Shown here one piece after another: positions 1 through 8,835 of a stretch of DNA of 64,000 nucleotides. The stretch lies in assembly GCA_024235855.1 (NCBI GenBank), contig JACKLN010000010.1, forward strand, positions 1 through 64,000. The letters are read 5' to 3'. A model generated the notes under the pieces. It ran no database searches. It was not told the DNA's origin and saw only the letters and a list, made by a program, of their open reading frames with translations. Both the position numbers and the translations under genes were made by a program. The first letter of the stretch is position 1. Each line of letters begins with the position of its first letter. The DNA is from Burkholderiaceae bacterium. Its GTDB lineage: Bacteria > Pseudomonadota > Gammaproteobacteria > Burkholderiales > Burkholderiaceae_C.

Positions 1-72
1 GCACTTCACCGGCCGCTTTGAGTCGAGTGTGGTCATTGCATGCCCGCCTGTGCCGAGGTGGTGCGTTGGCGT

Positions 73-933
73 TCAGTCCAGCAGGCTCGCATCCCAGGCA
101 TGCACCGTCTGCTGCTGCTCCCCCAGCCCCTCGATGCCCAGTCGCATCACGTCCCCGGCCTTCAGGTACACCGGGCTTGGCTTCACGCCCATGCCCACGC
201 CGGGCGGCGTGCCGGTGGTGATGACGTCACCCGGCCGCAGCGTCATGAAGCGGCTGAGGTAGCTGACCAGCGTGGCCACGCCGAAGATCATCGTCTTCGT
301 GCTGCCGTTCTGGTAGCGGTGGCCGTTGACGTCCAGCCACATGCCCAGGGCCTGCGGGTCGGGCACCTCGTCGGCCGTCACCAGCCAGGGGCCGATGGGA
401 CCGAAGGTCTCGCAGCCCTTGCCCTTGTCCCACTGGCCGCCGCGCTCGAGCTGGTACTCGCGCTCCGAGACGTCGTTGATCACGCAGTAGCCGGCGACGT
501 GCTGCAGCGCATCGGCTTCCGACACGTAGCGGGCCGTGCTGCCGATGACGACGCCAAGCTCCACCTCCCAGTCGCTCTTCACCGAGCCCTGTGGCAGCAC
601 CACCGGGTCGTTGGCGCCCACCGCGCAGTCCGGCGTCTTCATGAAGACGATCGGTTCCTTCGGAATCGGCATGTTGGACTCGGCCGCGTGGTCGGCGTAA
701 TTCAGGCCGATGGCGATGAACTTGCCCAGTCCGGTCCAGGGCACACCGGCGCGACCCATCGGCACCACCGGCAGCTTGGTCGGATCCAGGGCAAGCAGCT
801 TGGCCAGGCCCGTGGGCGACAGGGTCTGCGCGGTGATGTCGGCGACCACGCCGGAGAGATCGCGCACCTGGCCGTCGGCGTCGAGCAGGGCGGGCTTTTC
901 CTGGCCCTTGGGGCCGTGTCGCAGGAGTTTCAT
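73..933 (-). CDS. FAH-family 2,4-diketo-3-deoxy-sugar-acid hydrolase
   Basis: 286 aa, fumarylacetoacetate hydrolase fold. The family signature GLNYADHAAE lies at residues 76-85. Candidate metal ligands are E123 and E125 in DWEVELG and D154 in the IND motif, and the KGKGCETFGPIGPW segment near 171-183 is typical of the family. FAH proteins next to an SDR and an IlvD/EDD dehydratase usually cleave 2,4-diketo-3-deoxy-aldonates (for example from L-fuconate) to pyruvate and a hydroxy acid; that role is inferred here from context. It is the last gene of the leftward operon, 19 nt after the SDR stop. Other FAH activities (ureidoglycolate lyase, fumarylpyruvate hydrolase) cannot be excluded. Bases 1-72 to its left hold nothing I recognise. 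Confidence 0.88.
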   Translation of the reverse strand: MKLLRHGPKGQEKPALLDADGQVRDLSGVVADITAQTLSPTGLAKLLALDPTKLPVVPMGRAGVPWTGLGKFIAIGLNYADHAAESNMPIPKEPIVFMKTPDCAVGANDPVVLPQGSVKSDWEVELGVVIGSTARYVSEADALQHVAGYCVINDVSEREYQLERGGQWDKGKGCETFGPIGPWLVTADEVPDPQALGMWLDVNGHRYQNGSTKTMIFGVATLVSYLSRFMTLRPGDVITTGTPPGVGMGVKPSPVYLKAGDVMRLGIEGLGEQQQTVHAWDASLLD

Positions 934-952
934 GGGTGTGCTGTCGTGGGTT

Positions 953-1693
953 TCAGTTGCTCCAGCCGCCGTCGATGATCTGCGCGGTGCCGGTGGTGAA
1001 ACGGGATTCGTCGCTGGCCAGGTACACGGCCAGCAGCGCGATCTCCTCGGGCGTGCCCAGCCGGCCCATGGGCTGGCGGGCGATGAAGGCGGCCTCCACC
1101 TGTTCGGTGGTCTGGCCGCTGGCGGCGGCCTGCGCGGCGATGCGGTCGCGCAGGCTGGGGCTTTCCACCGTGCCGGGGCAGATGGCGTTGCAGCGGATGC
1201 CCTTGGTGATGAAGTCGGCCGCGACGGACTTGGTCAGACCAATGACCGCGGCCTTGGTGGCGCCGTAGACGAAGCGGTTGGGCGCTCCTTTGATGCTGCC
1301 GGCCACAGAGGCGATGTTGATGATGGACCCGGAACCCTTCGCGAGCATGCCGGGCAGAAAGGCCTGGATGGTGCGGAACTGTGAGCGCACGTTGAGGTTG
1401 AACGCGAAGTCCCAGTCGGCCTCGCTGCAGTCGAGCACCGTGCCGGCGTGCACGAAGCCGGCACCGTTGAAGAGGATGTCCACCGGACCGTGGGCCGTGG
1501 CGGCGGCCTGTATGGCCTGCGGATCCAGCGCGTCGAGCTTCAACGTGGTGGCGCCCTGCAGCGTGGCGAGCAGCGATTCGTTCAGGTCGGTAGCGATCAC
1601 GCGTGCGCCTTCGCGCACGAAGGCCTCGGCCACGGCGCGGCCGATGCCCTGGCCGGCTGCGGTGAGGAAGGCGGTCTTGCCCTGCAGTCTCAT
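953..1693 (-). CDS. SDR oxidoreductase, probable 2-keto-3-deoxy-aldonate dehydrogenase
   Basis: 246 aa classical short-chain dehydrogenase. The cofactor motif TAAGQGIG is at 11-18, an NGAG variant of NNAG at 76-79, catalytic S129 and the Y143-x3-K147 pair follow. The CPGTVESPSL segment near 170 resembles 2-keto-3-deoxy-L-fuconate dehydrogenases and DHRS6-type enzymes. Together with the hydrolase that follows, it would oxidise the C4 hydroxyl of a 2-keto-3-deoxy acid using NAD+. The ATG at 1693 (MRLQGKT) is chosen because the frame upstream runs into the idnD gene without homology. The spacing of 17 nt to the idnD stop suggests co-transcription. The substrate stereochemistry cannot be read from sequence. 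Confidence 0.88.
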   Translation of the reverse strand: MRLQGKTAFLTAAGQGIGRAVAEAFVREGARVIATDLNESLLATLQGATTLKLDALDPQAIQAAATAHGPVDILFNGAGFVHAGTVLDCSEADWDFAFNLNVRSQFRTIQAFLPGMLAKGSGSIINIASVAGSIKGAPNRFVYGATKAAVIGLTKSVAADFITKGIRCNAICPGTVESPSLRDRIAAQAAASGQTTEQVEAAFIARQPMGRLGTPEEIALLAVYLASDESRFTTGTAQIIDGGWSN

Positions 1694-1710
1694 GGGTTGG
1701 TCTCGGGAGG

Positions 1711-2739
1711 TCAGGAGGGAATCAGCTGCACCTTGGTGCTGCGGGTCTTGTCGGCGGCCAGCGCGAACGCGTCGGCGGCCTGGGTCAGCGGCAGTTGCGC
1801 GCTGATCAGCTGCCGCACGTCCACGCGGCGGCTGCGGATGGCCTGCACCGCCCAGTCGAAGGCCAGATGCGCGCGAAAGACGCCGCGGTAGTCGAGCTCG
1901 CGCGCCATGATGCTGTTGGCCGGGAAGGGGATCTCCGCCGGCAGTGTGCCCACCTGCATCACGCGGCCGCCGCGCTTCACCGCGGCCAGGCAGGTGGCCA
2001 GCGCGGCCGGGTGGCCGGCACACTCGATGGCCACGTCGGCCGTGTCCGCCAGCGCCTTCGGATCGATCTGGTCGGTGCGCACGACCTCGTCGGCGCCGAC
2101 CGTGCGCGCCATGGCCAGCGGGCGATCCATCACGTCGCCGACGATCACGCGCGCGGCCCCCGCCAGGCGCGCGGCCAGCACCGTCATGCAGCCGATGGTG
2201 CCGCCGCCGGTGATGAACACGGTCTCGCCCAGCACCGGGCCGGCGCGGTGCAGCGCGTGCAGGCCGATGGACAGCGGTTCGGCGCAGGCGATCTCGCCCA
2301 GGCTGATGCCCGCTTCCGTGATCGGCGTCAGCTGCGCCTCGCCCATCACGAAGGCGTCGCGGAACAGGCCCTGGGCGTGCGGGAACACGCTGGCGCTGCC
2401 CAGGAAGAACATCGTCCGGCACAGGTTGCCGCGGCCGCTGCGGCAGTAGTCGCAGTGCCCGCAGGGGTGGGACGGGTTGATGGCGACCCGGTCGCCCGGC
2501 TGAACGCGCGTGACGGCACTGCCGATGGCCTCCACCACGCCCGAGGCCTCGTGCCCCGGGATCAGCGGCTCGCGCACCTGGAAGGCGCCGACGCGGCCGT
2601 GTTGCCAGTAGTGCAGGTCCGACCCGCAGATGCCGGCCGCGCCCAGGCGCAGGCGCACGTCGTGCGGGCCGAGCGCGGGCGTGTCCAGCTGTTCCAGGCG
2701 CAGGTCATGCGCGGCGTGGATGCGGCAGGTGAGGGTCAT
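1711..2739 (-). CDS. idnD: L-idonate 5-dehydrogenase family, zinc-dependent
   Basis: 342 aa medium-chain dehydrogenase. Catalytic zinc ligands are C38 (ICGSD) and H63-E64 (GHE); the structural zinc site is C93, C96, C99, C107; a GGGTIG nucleotide motif follows. The AINPSHPCGHCDYC block, the FFLGSAS segment and the KTRSTKVQL end closely match IdnD, which oxidises L-idonate to 5-keto-D-gluconate. The ATG overlaps the TGA of the upstream gene by 4 nt (ATGA), indicating translational coupling. IdnO and gluconokinase are encoded further right in the locus, which supports idonate or a related hexonate as substrate. Sorbitol or threonine dehydrogenase activity is a less likely alternative. Confidence 0.85.
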   Translation of the reverse strand: MTLTCRIHAAHDLRLEQLDTPALGPHDVRLRLGAAGICGSDLHYWQHGRVGAFQVREPLIPGHEASGVVEAIGSAVTRVQPGDRVAINPSHPCGHCDYCRSGRGNLCRTMFFLGSASVFPHAQGLFRDAFVMGEAQLTPITEAGISLGEIACAEPLSIGLHALHRAGPVLGETVFITGGGTIGCMTVLAARLAGAARVIVGDVMDRPLAMARTVGADEVVRTDQIDPKALADTADVAIECAGHPAALATCLAAVKRGGRVMQVGTLPAEIPFPANSIMARELDYRGVFRAHLAFDWAVQAIRSRRVDVRQLISAQLPLTQAADAFALAADKTRSTKVQLIPS

Positions 2740-3626
2740 GTCGGGCGGATCCTCGTGCCGGCCAGCTGTTCCTGTGCCTCCACCAGCGCCGGCACGAACT
2801 TGCGGCCATGCCCCAGCGCGCTGGCCAGCGCCAGGGCCTGGTGCACCGCCTCGCCCACCACGCTGGGCGTGCCCTGGTTCTTGGCCAGGTGGGTGTAGTA
2901 GCGCACGTCCTTGCGCGCGTTGTCGAGCTCGAACTTCAGGCCGTCCATCTGGCCATCCAGGGTCTTGGCCATGGCCTGGAACAGGCCGCAGTTCACCGGC
3001 CCCATGCCGATCAGCGCCACCAGCTGCTTCAGGTCCACACCGGCCTTGGTACCCACCGCGAAGGCTTCCGCCGTGGCGGTGCAGATGGCCTGGGCGATGA
3101 AGTTGTTCAGCAGCTTGATGGTGTGGCCGGCGCCCGGGCCGCCGACGTGGAACACGTTTTCGGCGAAGCACTTGAGCACCGGTTCGATCTGCGCGAACAG
3201 CGCCGGCTCGGCGCCGACCATCACGTTCAGCCGGCCAGCCTCGGCCTCCACCGGTGTGCGCGACAGCGGGGCGTCGACGAAGGTCATGCCGGCGGCGGCG
3301 CATCGTTCACGCAGGCGCGCCGTGCTGTCGGGTTCCGAGGTGGAGCAGTCGACGATCACCAGTCCGGGCTTCGGCGCGGCCAGGATGGCCTCGAGGTTGG
3401 CCTCCACCTGCGGCGAACCCGTGACGCACAGGAACAGGAGTTCGCTGCGCGCGGCCAGGTCGGCGGGGGAGGGCGATTCCGTGGCGCCGGCGGCCAGCAG
3501 GTCGGCCACGCGCTCGCGGTTGCGGTGCACGGTGATCGCCAGCGCATGGCCCTTGGCCAGCAGGTGTTTCGCCATGCCGTGGCCCATGAGGCCGCTGGCG
3601 CCGATGAAGCCGATGTTCATGGCCAC
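2736..3626 (-). CDS. NAD(P)-dependent beta-hydroxyacid dehydrogenase
   Basis: 296 aa member of the 3-hydroxyisobutyrate / tartronate semialdehyde reductase family. The N-terminal Rossmann motif is GFIGASGLMG (the usual GLGxMG has a Ser-Gly insertion), and the catalytic lysine lies in GGPGAGHTIKLLNN near residue 165. Relatives reduce 2-hydroxy-3-oxopropanoate or oxidise threonate-type acids, so it may process a short product of the pathway; the substrate is unknown. It sits 7 nt from the preceding SDR gene and overlaps idnD by 4 nt. ATG at 3620 is an equally possible start, two codons downstream. Confidence 0.86.
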   Translation of the reverse strand: MAMNIGFIGASGLMGHGMAKHLLAKGHALAITVHRNRERVADLLAAGATESPSPADLAARSELLFLCVTGSPQVEANLEAILAAPKPGLVIVDCSTSEPDSTARLRERCAAAGMTFVDAPLSRTPVEAEAGRLNVMVGAEPALFAQIEPVLKCFAENVFHVGGPGAGHTIKLLNNFIAQAICTATAEAFAVGTKAGVDLKQLVALIGMGPVNCGLFQAMAKTLDGQMDGLKFELDNARKDVRYYTHLAKNQGTPSVVGEAVHQALALASALGHGRKFVPALVEAQEQLAGTRIRPT

Positions 3627-3633
3627 GTCCGTC

Positions 3634-4380
3634 TCAGCCTCGGCCCACGAAGGGCATCTTCGTGGCCATCACGTTGACGAACAGCATGTTGGCCGACAGC
3701 GGCAGGCGCGCCATCGTCAGGAAGGCATCCACCACGCACTGCAGGTCCATGCGCGGCTCGGGCTTCATCGTGCCGTCGGCCTGCGGCACGCCGGCCACCA
3801 TGCGGTCGGTCATCTCGCTGGCGGCGTTGCCGATGTCGATCTGGCCGACGGCGATATCGAAGGGCCGGCCGTCCAGCGCCGCGGTGCGCGTCAGGCCGCT
3901 GATGGCGTGCTTGGTGGCGGTGTAGCCGATGGAGCCCGGGCGCGGCGCATAGGCCGAGATGCTGCCGTTGTTGACGATGCGCCCGCCCATGGGCTGCTGT
4001 GCCTTCATGATGCGGAAGGCCTGGCTCAGGCAGTAGAAGCTGCCGTTGAGGTTGGCGTCCACGATGCGCCGCCAGTCGGCGCCACTGACGAGGTCCGGCG
4101 TCTGCGGCGGCAGGCCCATGCCGGCGTTGTTGAACAGCAGGTCCAGGCGGCCGAAGGTCTGCTCGATCTGCGCGAAGGCGGCGGCCACCTGGTCCTCCTG
4201 GCCGACGTCGCAGGCGATGGGCAGGCAGCGTGCGGCGGCATCACCGGCACGTTGTGCGGTCTCCTTGAGCGCGTCGATACGGCGGCCGATCAGGGCCACG
4301 CTCCAGCCCTCGGCCAGCAGGCCCAGTGCGCAGGCACGGCCGATGCCGGAGCCTGCGCCGGTGATGGCGGCGTACTTCAT
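3634..4380 (-). CDS. SDR family oxidoreductase
   Basis: 248 aa short-chain dehydrogenase with TGAGSGIG at 7-14, an FNNAG motif near 90 and a YTATK active-site pair near 155. The C-terminal part (GQIDIGNAASEMTDRM, then a basic MATKMPFVGRG tail) lacks the usual DGG-type end of sugar SDRs, so it belongs to a different SDR subgroup from the neighbours at 953, 12130 and 15115. Second gene of the leftward operon, 55 nt after the dehydratase. Its substrate cannot be assigned from sequence. Confidence 0.85.
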   Translation of the reverse strand: MKYAAITGAGSGIGRACALGLLAEGWSVALIGRRIDALKETAQRAGDAAARCLPIACDVGQEDQVAAAFAQIEQTFGRLDLLFNNAGMGLPPQTPDLVSGADWRRIVDANLNGSFYCLSQAFRIMKAQQPMGGRIVNNGSISAYAPRPGSIGYTATKHAISGLTRTAALDGRPFDIAVGQIDIGNAASEMTDRMVAGVPQADGTMKPEPRMDLQCVVDAFLTMARLPLSANMLFVNVMATKMPFVGRG

Positions 4381-4435
4381 GGGTGCTCGTCTCCCGTGGT
4401 GTGGTCATGCCCCGGCGCCGCCGGGCGCCGGCCAT

Positions 4436-6178
4436 TCAGTGATTGTCTTTCGGCACGAAGGCCCCGCGCTTGCCACGCAGGAAGTCCAGGTCAGCGCCCT
4501 CGTCGGCCTGCAGCACGTGGTCGATGTAGAGCTTCCAGTAGCCGCTCTGCAGCGGCGGCACCGGCGGCTGCCAGGCGGCGCGCCGGCGTTCGAGCTCGGC
4601 GGCTTCCACGTGCAGGTGCAGGCGTCGGCCGGGCACGTCCAGCGTGATCAGGTCACCGCTGTGCACCAGCGCCAGCGGGCCGCCTGCGGCGGCCTCCGGC
4701 GCCGTGTGCAGCACAACGGTGCCGTAGGCGGTGCCGCTCATGCGCGCGTCGCTGATGCGCACCATGTCCGTGATGCCCTTCTTCAGCACCTTGGGCGGCA
4801 GCGGCATGTTGCCCACCTCGGCCATGCCGGGGTAGCCCTTGGGGCCGCAGTTCTTCAGGACCAGGATGCAGGTCTCGTCGACGTCGAGGTTGTCGTCGTC
4901 GATGCGCTGGTGGAAATCGTCGCTGTCTTCGAAGACCACGGCGCGGCCGGTGTGCACCATCAGTTCGGGCGTGGCGGCGCTGGGCTTGATCACCGCGCCG
5001 CGCGGCGCCAGGTTGCCCCGCAGCACGGCGATGCCGGCCTTGTCCTTGAACGGCTGGTCGAAGGGCTTGATCACCCGCGGGTCGTAGACCTCGGCGCTGG
5101 CGATGTTCTCGCCCATGGTCTGGCCGGTGACGGTGATGACGTCGCGGTGCAGCAGGTGCTCGATCTGCTTCATCACCGCGGGCAGGCCGCCGGCGTAGCA
5201 GAAGTCCTCCATCAGGTGCTCGCCGCTGGGCTGCAGGTTCACCAGGCAGGGCAGTTCGCTGCCCAGGCGCTCGAAGTCGTCCACCGTCAGCGGCACGCCC
5301 AGGCGGCCGGCGATGGCGATCAGGTGGATCACGGCGTTCGTGCTGCCGCCGATGGCTGCCAGCGTGCGGATCGCATTCTCGAAGGCCTCGCGCGTGAGCA
5401 CCTTGGACAGGTTCATGTCCTCGTGCACCATGTCCACGATGCGCCGGCCGGCCATGCGTGCGAGCACGTTGCGACGGCCGTCCACCGCCGGGTAGGCGGC
5501 ATTGCCGGTCAGGCCCACGCCCAGCGCTTCCACCATGCTGGCCATGGTGCTGGCCGTGCCCATGGTCATGCAGTGGCCGTGGCTGCGGTGCATGCAGCTC
5601 TCGGCCTCGAAGAAGTCGGCCAGCTTCAGCGTGCCGGCGCGCACCTGCTCGCTCATGCTCCACACACCGGTGCCCGAGCCCAGTTCCTGCCCGCGCCACT
5701 TGCCATTGAGCATGGGCCCGCCGCTGACGCCGATGGTGGGCAGGTCCACGCTGGCCGCGCCCATCAGCAGCGCCGGCGTGGTCTTGTCGCAGCCGAAGAG
5801 CAGCACCACGCCGTCCAGCGGGTTGCCACGGATGCTCTCCTCGGTGTCCATGCTGGCCAGGTTCCGGTAGAGCATGGCCGTGGGGCGCAGCAACACCTCG
5901 CCCAGCGACATCACCGGGAATTCGAGCGGGAAGCCGCCGGCCTCGTGCACGCCGATCTTCACCTGCTCGGCGATGGTCCGAAAGTGGCTGTTGCAGGGCG
6001 TGAGTTCGCTGAAGGTGTTGCAAATGCCGATGACCGGCCGGCCCTCGAACTGGTCGTGCGGGATGCCCTTGCCCTTGAGCCAGCTGCGGTACGCGAAGCC
6101 ATCACGATCCTGACGGCCGAACCAGTGGTAGCTGCGGAGTTCGTCGGCACGCTTCCTGCGGCGGGTGGATTCGCTCAT
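4436..6178 (-). CDS. IlvD/EDD-family aldonate dehydratase
   Basis: 580 aa, full length for the sugar-acid branch of the dihydroxyacid/phosphogluconate dehydratases. Three cysteines that would hold the iron-sulfur cluster are C62 (TPCNSH), C130 (GCDKTTPA) and C203 (HCMTMGT); the 68 and 73 residue spacings match L-arabinonate dehydratase. The GICNTFSELTPCN block is diagnostic of pentonate/hexonate dehydratases, as opposed to IlvD. The expected reaction is removal of water from an aldonate to give a 2-keto-3-deoxy acid. First gene of the leftward operon. It is distinct from Edd (51937), so the locus has its own dehydratase for a non-phosphorylated acid. Whether it takes L-arabonate, D-xylonate, L-fuconate or a hexonate is unknown. 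Confidence 0.88.
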   Translation of the reverse strand: MSESTRRRKRADELRSYHWFGRQDRDGFAYRSWLKGKGIPHDQFEGRPVIGICNTFSELTPCNSHFRTIAEQVKIGVHEAGGFPLEFPVMSLGEVLLRPTAMLYRNLASMDTEESIRGNPLDGVVLLFGCDKTTPALLMGAASVDLPTIGVSGGPMLNGKWRGQELGSGTGVWSMSEQVRAGTLKLADFFEAESCMHRSHGHCMTMGTASTMASMVEALGVGLTGNAAYPAVDGRRNVLARMAGRRIVDMVHEDMNLSKVLTREAFENAIRTLAAIGGSTNAVIHLIAIAGRLGVPLTVDDFERLGSELPCLVNLQPSGEHLMEDFCYAGGLPAVMKQIEHLLHRDVITVTGQTMGENIASAEVYDPRVIKPFDQPFKDKAGIAVLRGNLAPRGAVIKPSAATPELMVHTGRAVVFEDSDDFHQRIDDDNLDVDETCILVLKNCGPKGYPGMAEVGNMPLPPKVLKKGITDMVRISDARMSGTAYGTVVLHTAPEAAAGGPLALVHSGDLITLDVPGRRLHLHVEAAELERRRAAWQPPVPPLQSGYWKLYIDHVLQADEGADLDFLRGKRGAFVPKDNH

Positions 6179-6223
6179 CGGGGGTTCTCTCGGGTGCTGG
6201 CTTTCCCGGGTGTGCCCGGGGCG

Positions 6224-6253
6224 TCTTCAATAATATGGTATGACGATTGAAGA
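6224..6253. promoter_or_regulatory. Probable operator in divergent promoter, with 8-bp inverted repeat
   Basis: An AT-rich island in GC-rich DNA between the divergent dehydratase and 2-hydroxyacid dehydrogenase genes. A perfect inverted repeat TCTTCAAT (6224-6231) and ATTGAAGA (6246-6253) flanks the core. The core TATGGTATGACGAT (6234-6247) matches the reverse complement of 7301-7314 at 12 of 14 bases. The position allows control of both the leftward catabolic operon and the rightward gene. Binding by the GntR protein at 13315 is an inference. Confidence 0.6.
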
Positions 6254-6272
6254 CCTCACCGTGGAATCCCCG

Positions 6273-7241
6273 ATGTCCGACCCCTCGCGCCCGCACCTGC
6301 TCACCGCTGCCAAGTTGTCGCCGATGTTGATGCCCCAGCTCGAGGCGGCTTTCGTCGTGCACGACCGCCTGCACGAGACCGACCCGGAGGCCCTGGCCAC
6401 GGTGGCGCCGCAGATCCGCGCCATCGCGGCCAGTGGCGATTCGCGCGTCCCGGGCGACCTGATCGCCCGCCTGCCGGCGCTGGAGATGATCTCGGTGATG
6501 GGCGTGGGCTACGACGGCGTGGACGTGGCGGCGGCCAAGGCGCGCGGCGTGATGGTGACGCACACGCCCGACGTGCTCAACGACGACGTGGCCGACCTGG
6601 CGCTCGGCCTGATGCTGTGCGCATCACGGCAGTTGCCCGCAGCCGACCGCTGGGTGCGCGAAGGCCACTGGGCCGAACGTGGTGCGATGCCGTTGGCGCG
6701 CAAGATGTCCGGTGCGCGCCTGGGCATCGTCGGCATGGGGCGCATCGGCCAGGCCATCGCCCAGCGGGCGGTGGCGTTCGGCATGGACATCGCCTACACC
6801 GCGCGGTCCGCCAAGCCGGCGCTGCCCTGGGCCTTCGTGCCCGATGTGACGGCGCTCGCCGCGTGCAGCGATTTCCTGGTGCTGATCACCCCTGGAGGCG
6901 CAGGGACGCGCCACCTGGTGAACGCCGAGGTGCTGCGCGCGCTGGGCAAGGGTCGCGGTGAGGGCATCCTCGTCAACGTGGCCCGCGGCTCGGTGGTCGA
7001 CGAGGTGGCGTTGATCGAGGCGCTGGAGGGTGGCGTGATCGCCGGTGCGGCGCTGGACGTCTTCGCCGACGAACCCAACGTGCCCGAACGTCTGCGGGCG
7101 ATGCCGCACGTGGTGCTGGCGCCGCACATCGGCAGTGCCACGAACGCCACGCGCCAGGCCATGGCGGATCTGGCGGCCGACAACCTGCGCCTGCACTTCG
7201 CCGGCCAGGCCGTGCGCACCCCGGTGCCGGAGTGCCGTTGA
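6273..7241 (+). CDS. D-isomer specific 2-hydroxyacid dehydrogenase (GhrB/hydroxypyruvate reductase type)
   Basis: 322 aa from the ATG at 6273. Motifs: GMGRIGQ cofactor loop near residue 150, the catalytic arginine in NVARGSVVDE near 237, a glutamate about 29 residues later, and the catalytic histidine in APHIGSA near 285. The family reduces glyoxylate, hydroxypyruvate or 2-keto-aldonates with NAD(P)H. An in-frame ATG at 6240 exists but lies inside the proposed operator and would place the start codon under a repressor site, so 6273 is preferred; neither has a good ribosome binding site. It could process the C2/C3 product of the hydrolase at 73, or a 2-ketogluconate-type acid. Confidence 0.85.
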   Translation: MSDPSRPHLLTAAKLSPMLMPQLEAAFVVHDRLHETDPEALATVAPQIRAIAASGDSRVPGDLIARLPALEMISVMGVGYDGVDVAAAKARGVMVTHTPDVLNDDVADLALGLMLCASRQLPAADRWVREGHWAERGAMPLARKMSGARLGIVGMGRIGQAIAQRAVAFGMDIAYTARSAKPALPWAFVPDVTALAACSDFLVLITPGGAGTRHLVNAEVLRALGKGRGEGILVNVARGSVVDEVALIEALEGGVIAGAALDVFADEPNVPERLRAMPHVVLAPHIGSATNATRQAMADLAADNLRLHFAGQAVRTPVPECR

Positions 7242-7300
7242 GGGTCGACCGCGACCGGCGCGCCGGCGATCAGGGAAACCCCGGGAACTGCATTGGTTCA

Positions 7301-7314
7301 ATCATCATACGATA
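7301..7314. promoter_or_regulatory. Probable operator upstream of ABC importer
   Basis: ATCATCATACGATA lies 48 nt before the binding-protein ATG. It contains the near-palindrome ATCATACGAT and matches 12 of 14 bases with the reverse complement of 6234-6247. GntR proteins of the FadR subfamily usually bind short imperfect palindromes of this kind, and one is encoded at 13315 in the same locus. It implies that the transporter operon is co-regulated with the catabolic operon. Confidence 0.55.
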
Positions 7315-7361
7315 AGACCACAGGCCCATCCGAGGCCCTGTCACGCAAGGAGACGAACCGC

Positions 7362-8738
7362 ATGAAGACCAAGTTGCTGCTCGCCGCGCTCGCCGGCGCC
7401 GGATTGATCGCCAGCGGCCAGGCGGCCGCACAGGAGAAGCTCACCGTCTGGTGGGCCAAGGGCTTCTACAAGGGCGAGGACGACGCCTTCCTCGAGGCGG
7501 TGAAGAAGTTCGAGGCCAGGTACCCGACCATCAAGGTCGACCTGTCGCTCTACGCGCCGCAGGAAGGCATCCCGAAGTCGGTGGCGGCGCTGGACGCGGG
7601 CAACCCGCCGGACGTGGCCTACAGCGACGTGTTCGACTTCCAGGTCACGGCCAAGTGGGCCTCCGAGGGCAAGCTCGAGGACATTGCCGCGATCATCGAC
7701 CCGATCCGTGACCGCTTCGAGCCGCGTGCCCTGTCGACCACCTTCCTGCTGGACGCCACCACGGGCAAGCGGTCGTACTACGCCTACCCGATCAAGCAGC
7801 AGACCATGCACATCCAGTACTGGAAGGACATGCTGGCCGAGGCGGGCTTCAAGGACAGCGACATCCCCAAGGACTGGAAGGGCTACTGGGACTTCTGGTG
7901 CGACAAGGTGCAGACCGCGTACCGCCAGAAGACCGGGAAGCGCGTCTTCGGCACCGGGTTCCCGATGGGCGTGGACTCGAGCGATTCGTTCTACTCGTTC
8001 CTGACCTTCATGGACGCGCACAACGTGACGCTGGTCAGTGATTCCGGCAAGCTGCTGGTCGATGACCCGGCGGTGCGCCAGGGCCTGATCAACACCGTCA
8101 ACGACTACGCCGGTGCCTACACCCGGGGCTGCACGCCGCCGTCGTCCACGGCCTGGAAGGATCCGGACAACAACGTCGCCTTCCACAACAAGACCATCGT
8201 GCTGACGCACAACGCGACGATCTCGATCGCGACCAAGTGGCTCGACGACTCGACGAACCCCAACCTGACGCCGGAACAGCGCGCCACGGCCAAGGACAAC
8301 TACGAGAACCGCATCGCCACCGCCGGCTTCCCCAGCAAGCCCGACGGCAGCAAGATGATCTACCGCGCCGCGGTCAAGACGGGTGTCATCTTCAAGGCGG
8401 CCAAGAACAAGGACGGCGCGCGCAAGTTCGTCAGCTTCCTGCTCGACGAGAAGAACCTGACGCCTTATGTCGAAGGCGCGAAGGGCCGCTGGTTCCCGGT
8501 GCTCAAGACCAGCCAGCAAAGCCCGTTCTGGAAGGCCGACCCGCAGCGGCTGGCGGTCTACAACCAGTTCATGGCGGGCACGACGCCGTTCGAGTTCACG
8601 AAGAACTACAAGTTCACGACGCTGAACAACGAGAACGTCTGGGCCAAGGCGGTCAACCGGGTGGTCAGCGAGAAGTGGCCCACCGAACGTGCCGTGGACG
8701 AGATGATCGCCCGCATCAAGACGGTGGCCGGCAACTGA
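7362..8738 (+). CDS. Sugar ABC transporter, extracellular solute-binding protein
   Basis: 458 aa, family-1 (CUT1) solute-binding protein for the periplasm. Residues 1-26 form a signal peptide (MKTK, a hydrophobic stretch, then SGQAAAQ), followed by KLTVWWAKGFYKGED, typical of carbohydrate-binding proteins. The ATG at 7362 is chosen because AAGGAGA lies 8 nt upstream (7347-7353) and the signal peptide starts there; an in-frame upstream start would bury the signal. Starts the importer operon, preceded by the operator at 7301. The ligand is not predictable; context suggests a sugar acid or a glycoside of one. Confidence 0.9.
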   Translation: MKTKLLLAALAGAGLIASGQAAAQEKLTVWWAKGFYKGEDDAFLEAVKKFEARYPTIKVDLSLYAPQEGIPKSVAALDAGNPPDVAYSDVFDFQVTAKWASEGKLEDIAAIIDPIRDRFEPRALSTTFLLDATTGKRSYYAYPIKQQTMHIQYWKDMLAEAGFKDSDIPKDWKGYWDFWCDKVQTAYRQKTGKRVFGTGFPMGVDSSDSFYSFLTFMDAHNVTLVSDSGKLLVDDPAVRQGLINTVNDYAGAYTRGCTPPSSTAWKDPDNNVAFHNKTIVLTHNATISIATKWLDDSTNPNLTPEQRATAKDNYENRIATAGFPSKPDGSKMIYRAAVKTGVIFKAAKNKDGARKFVSFLLDEKNLTPYVEGAKGRWFPVLKTSQQSPFWKADPQRLAVYNQFMAGTTPFEFTKNYKFTTLNNENVWAKAVNRVVSEKWPTERAVDEMIARIKTVAGN

Positions 8739-8835
8739 CCAAGGCGCGCTGAGCGGTGCTTGCGCCGCCCTGCCGGCCCTGGTGGCTGGCAGGGTGGGCG
8801 AGCCGCCGCATGCTTGGCCTCCTCCTGAACTGCGC

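Noticed and set aside
4046..6250. 734-codon open frame antisense to the aldonate dehydratase
   Set aside because: Shadow frame; the opposite strand encodes a full-length IlvD/EDD protein with all three cluster cysteines.
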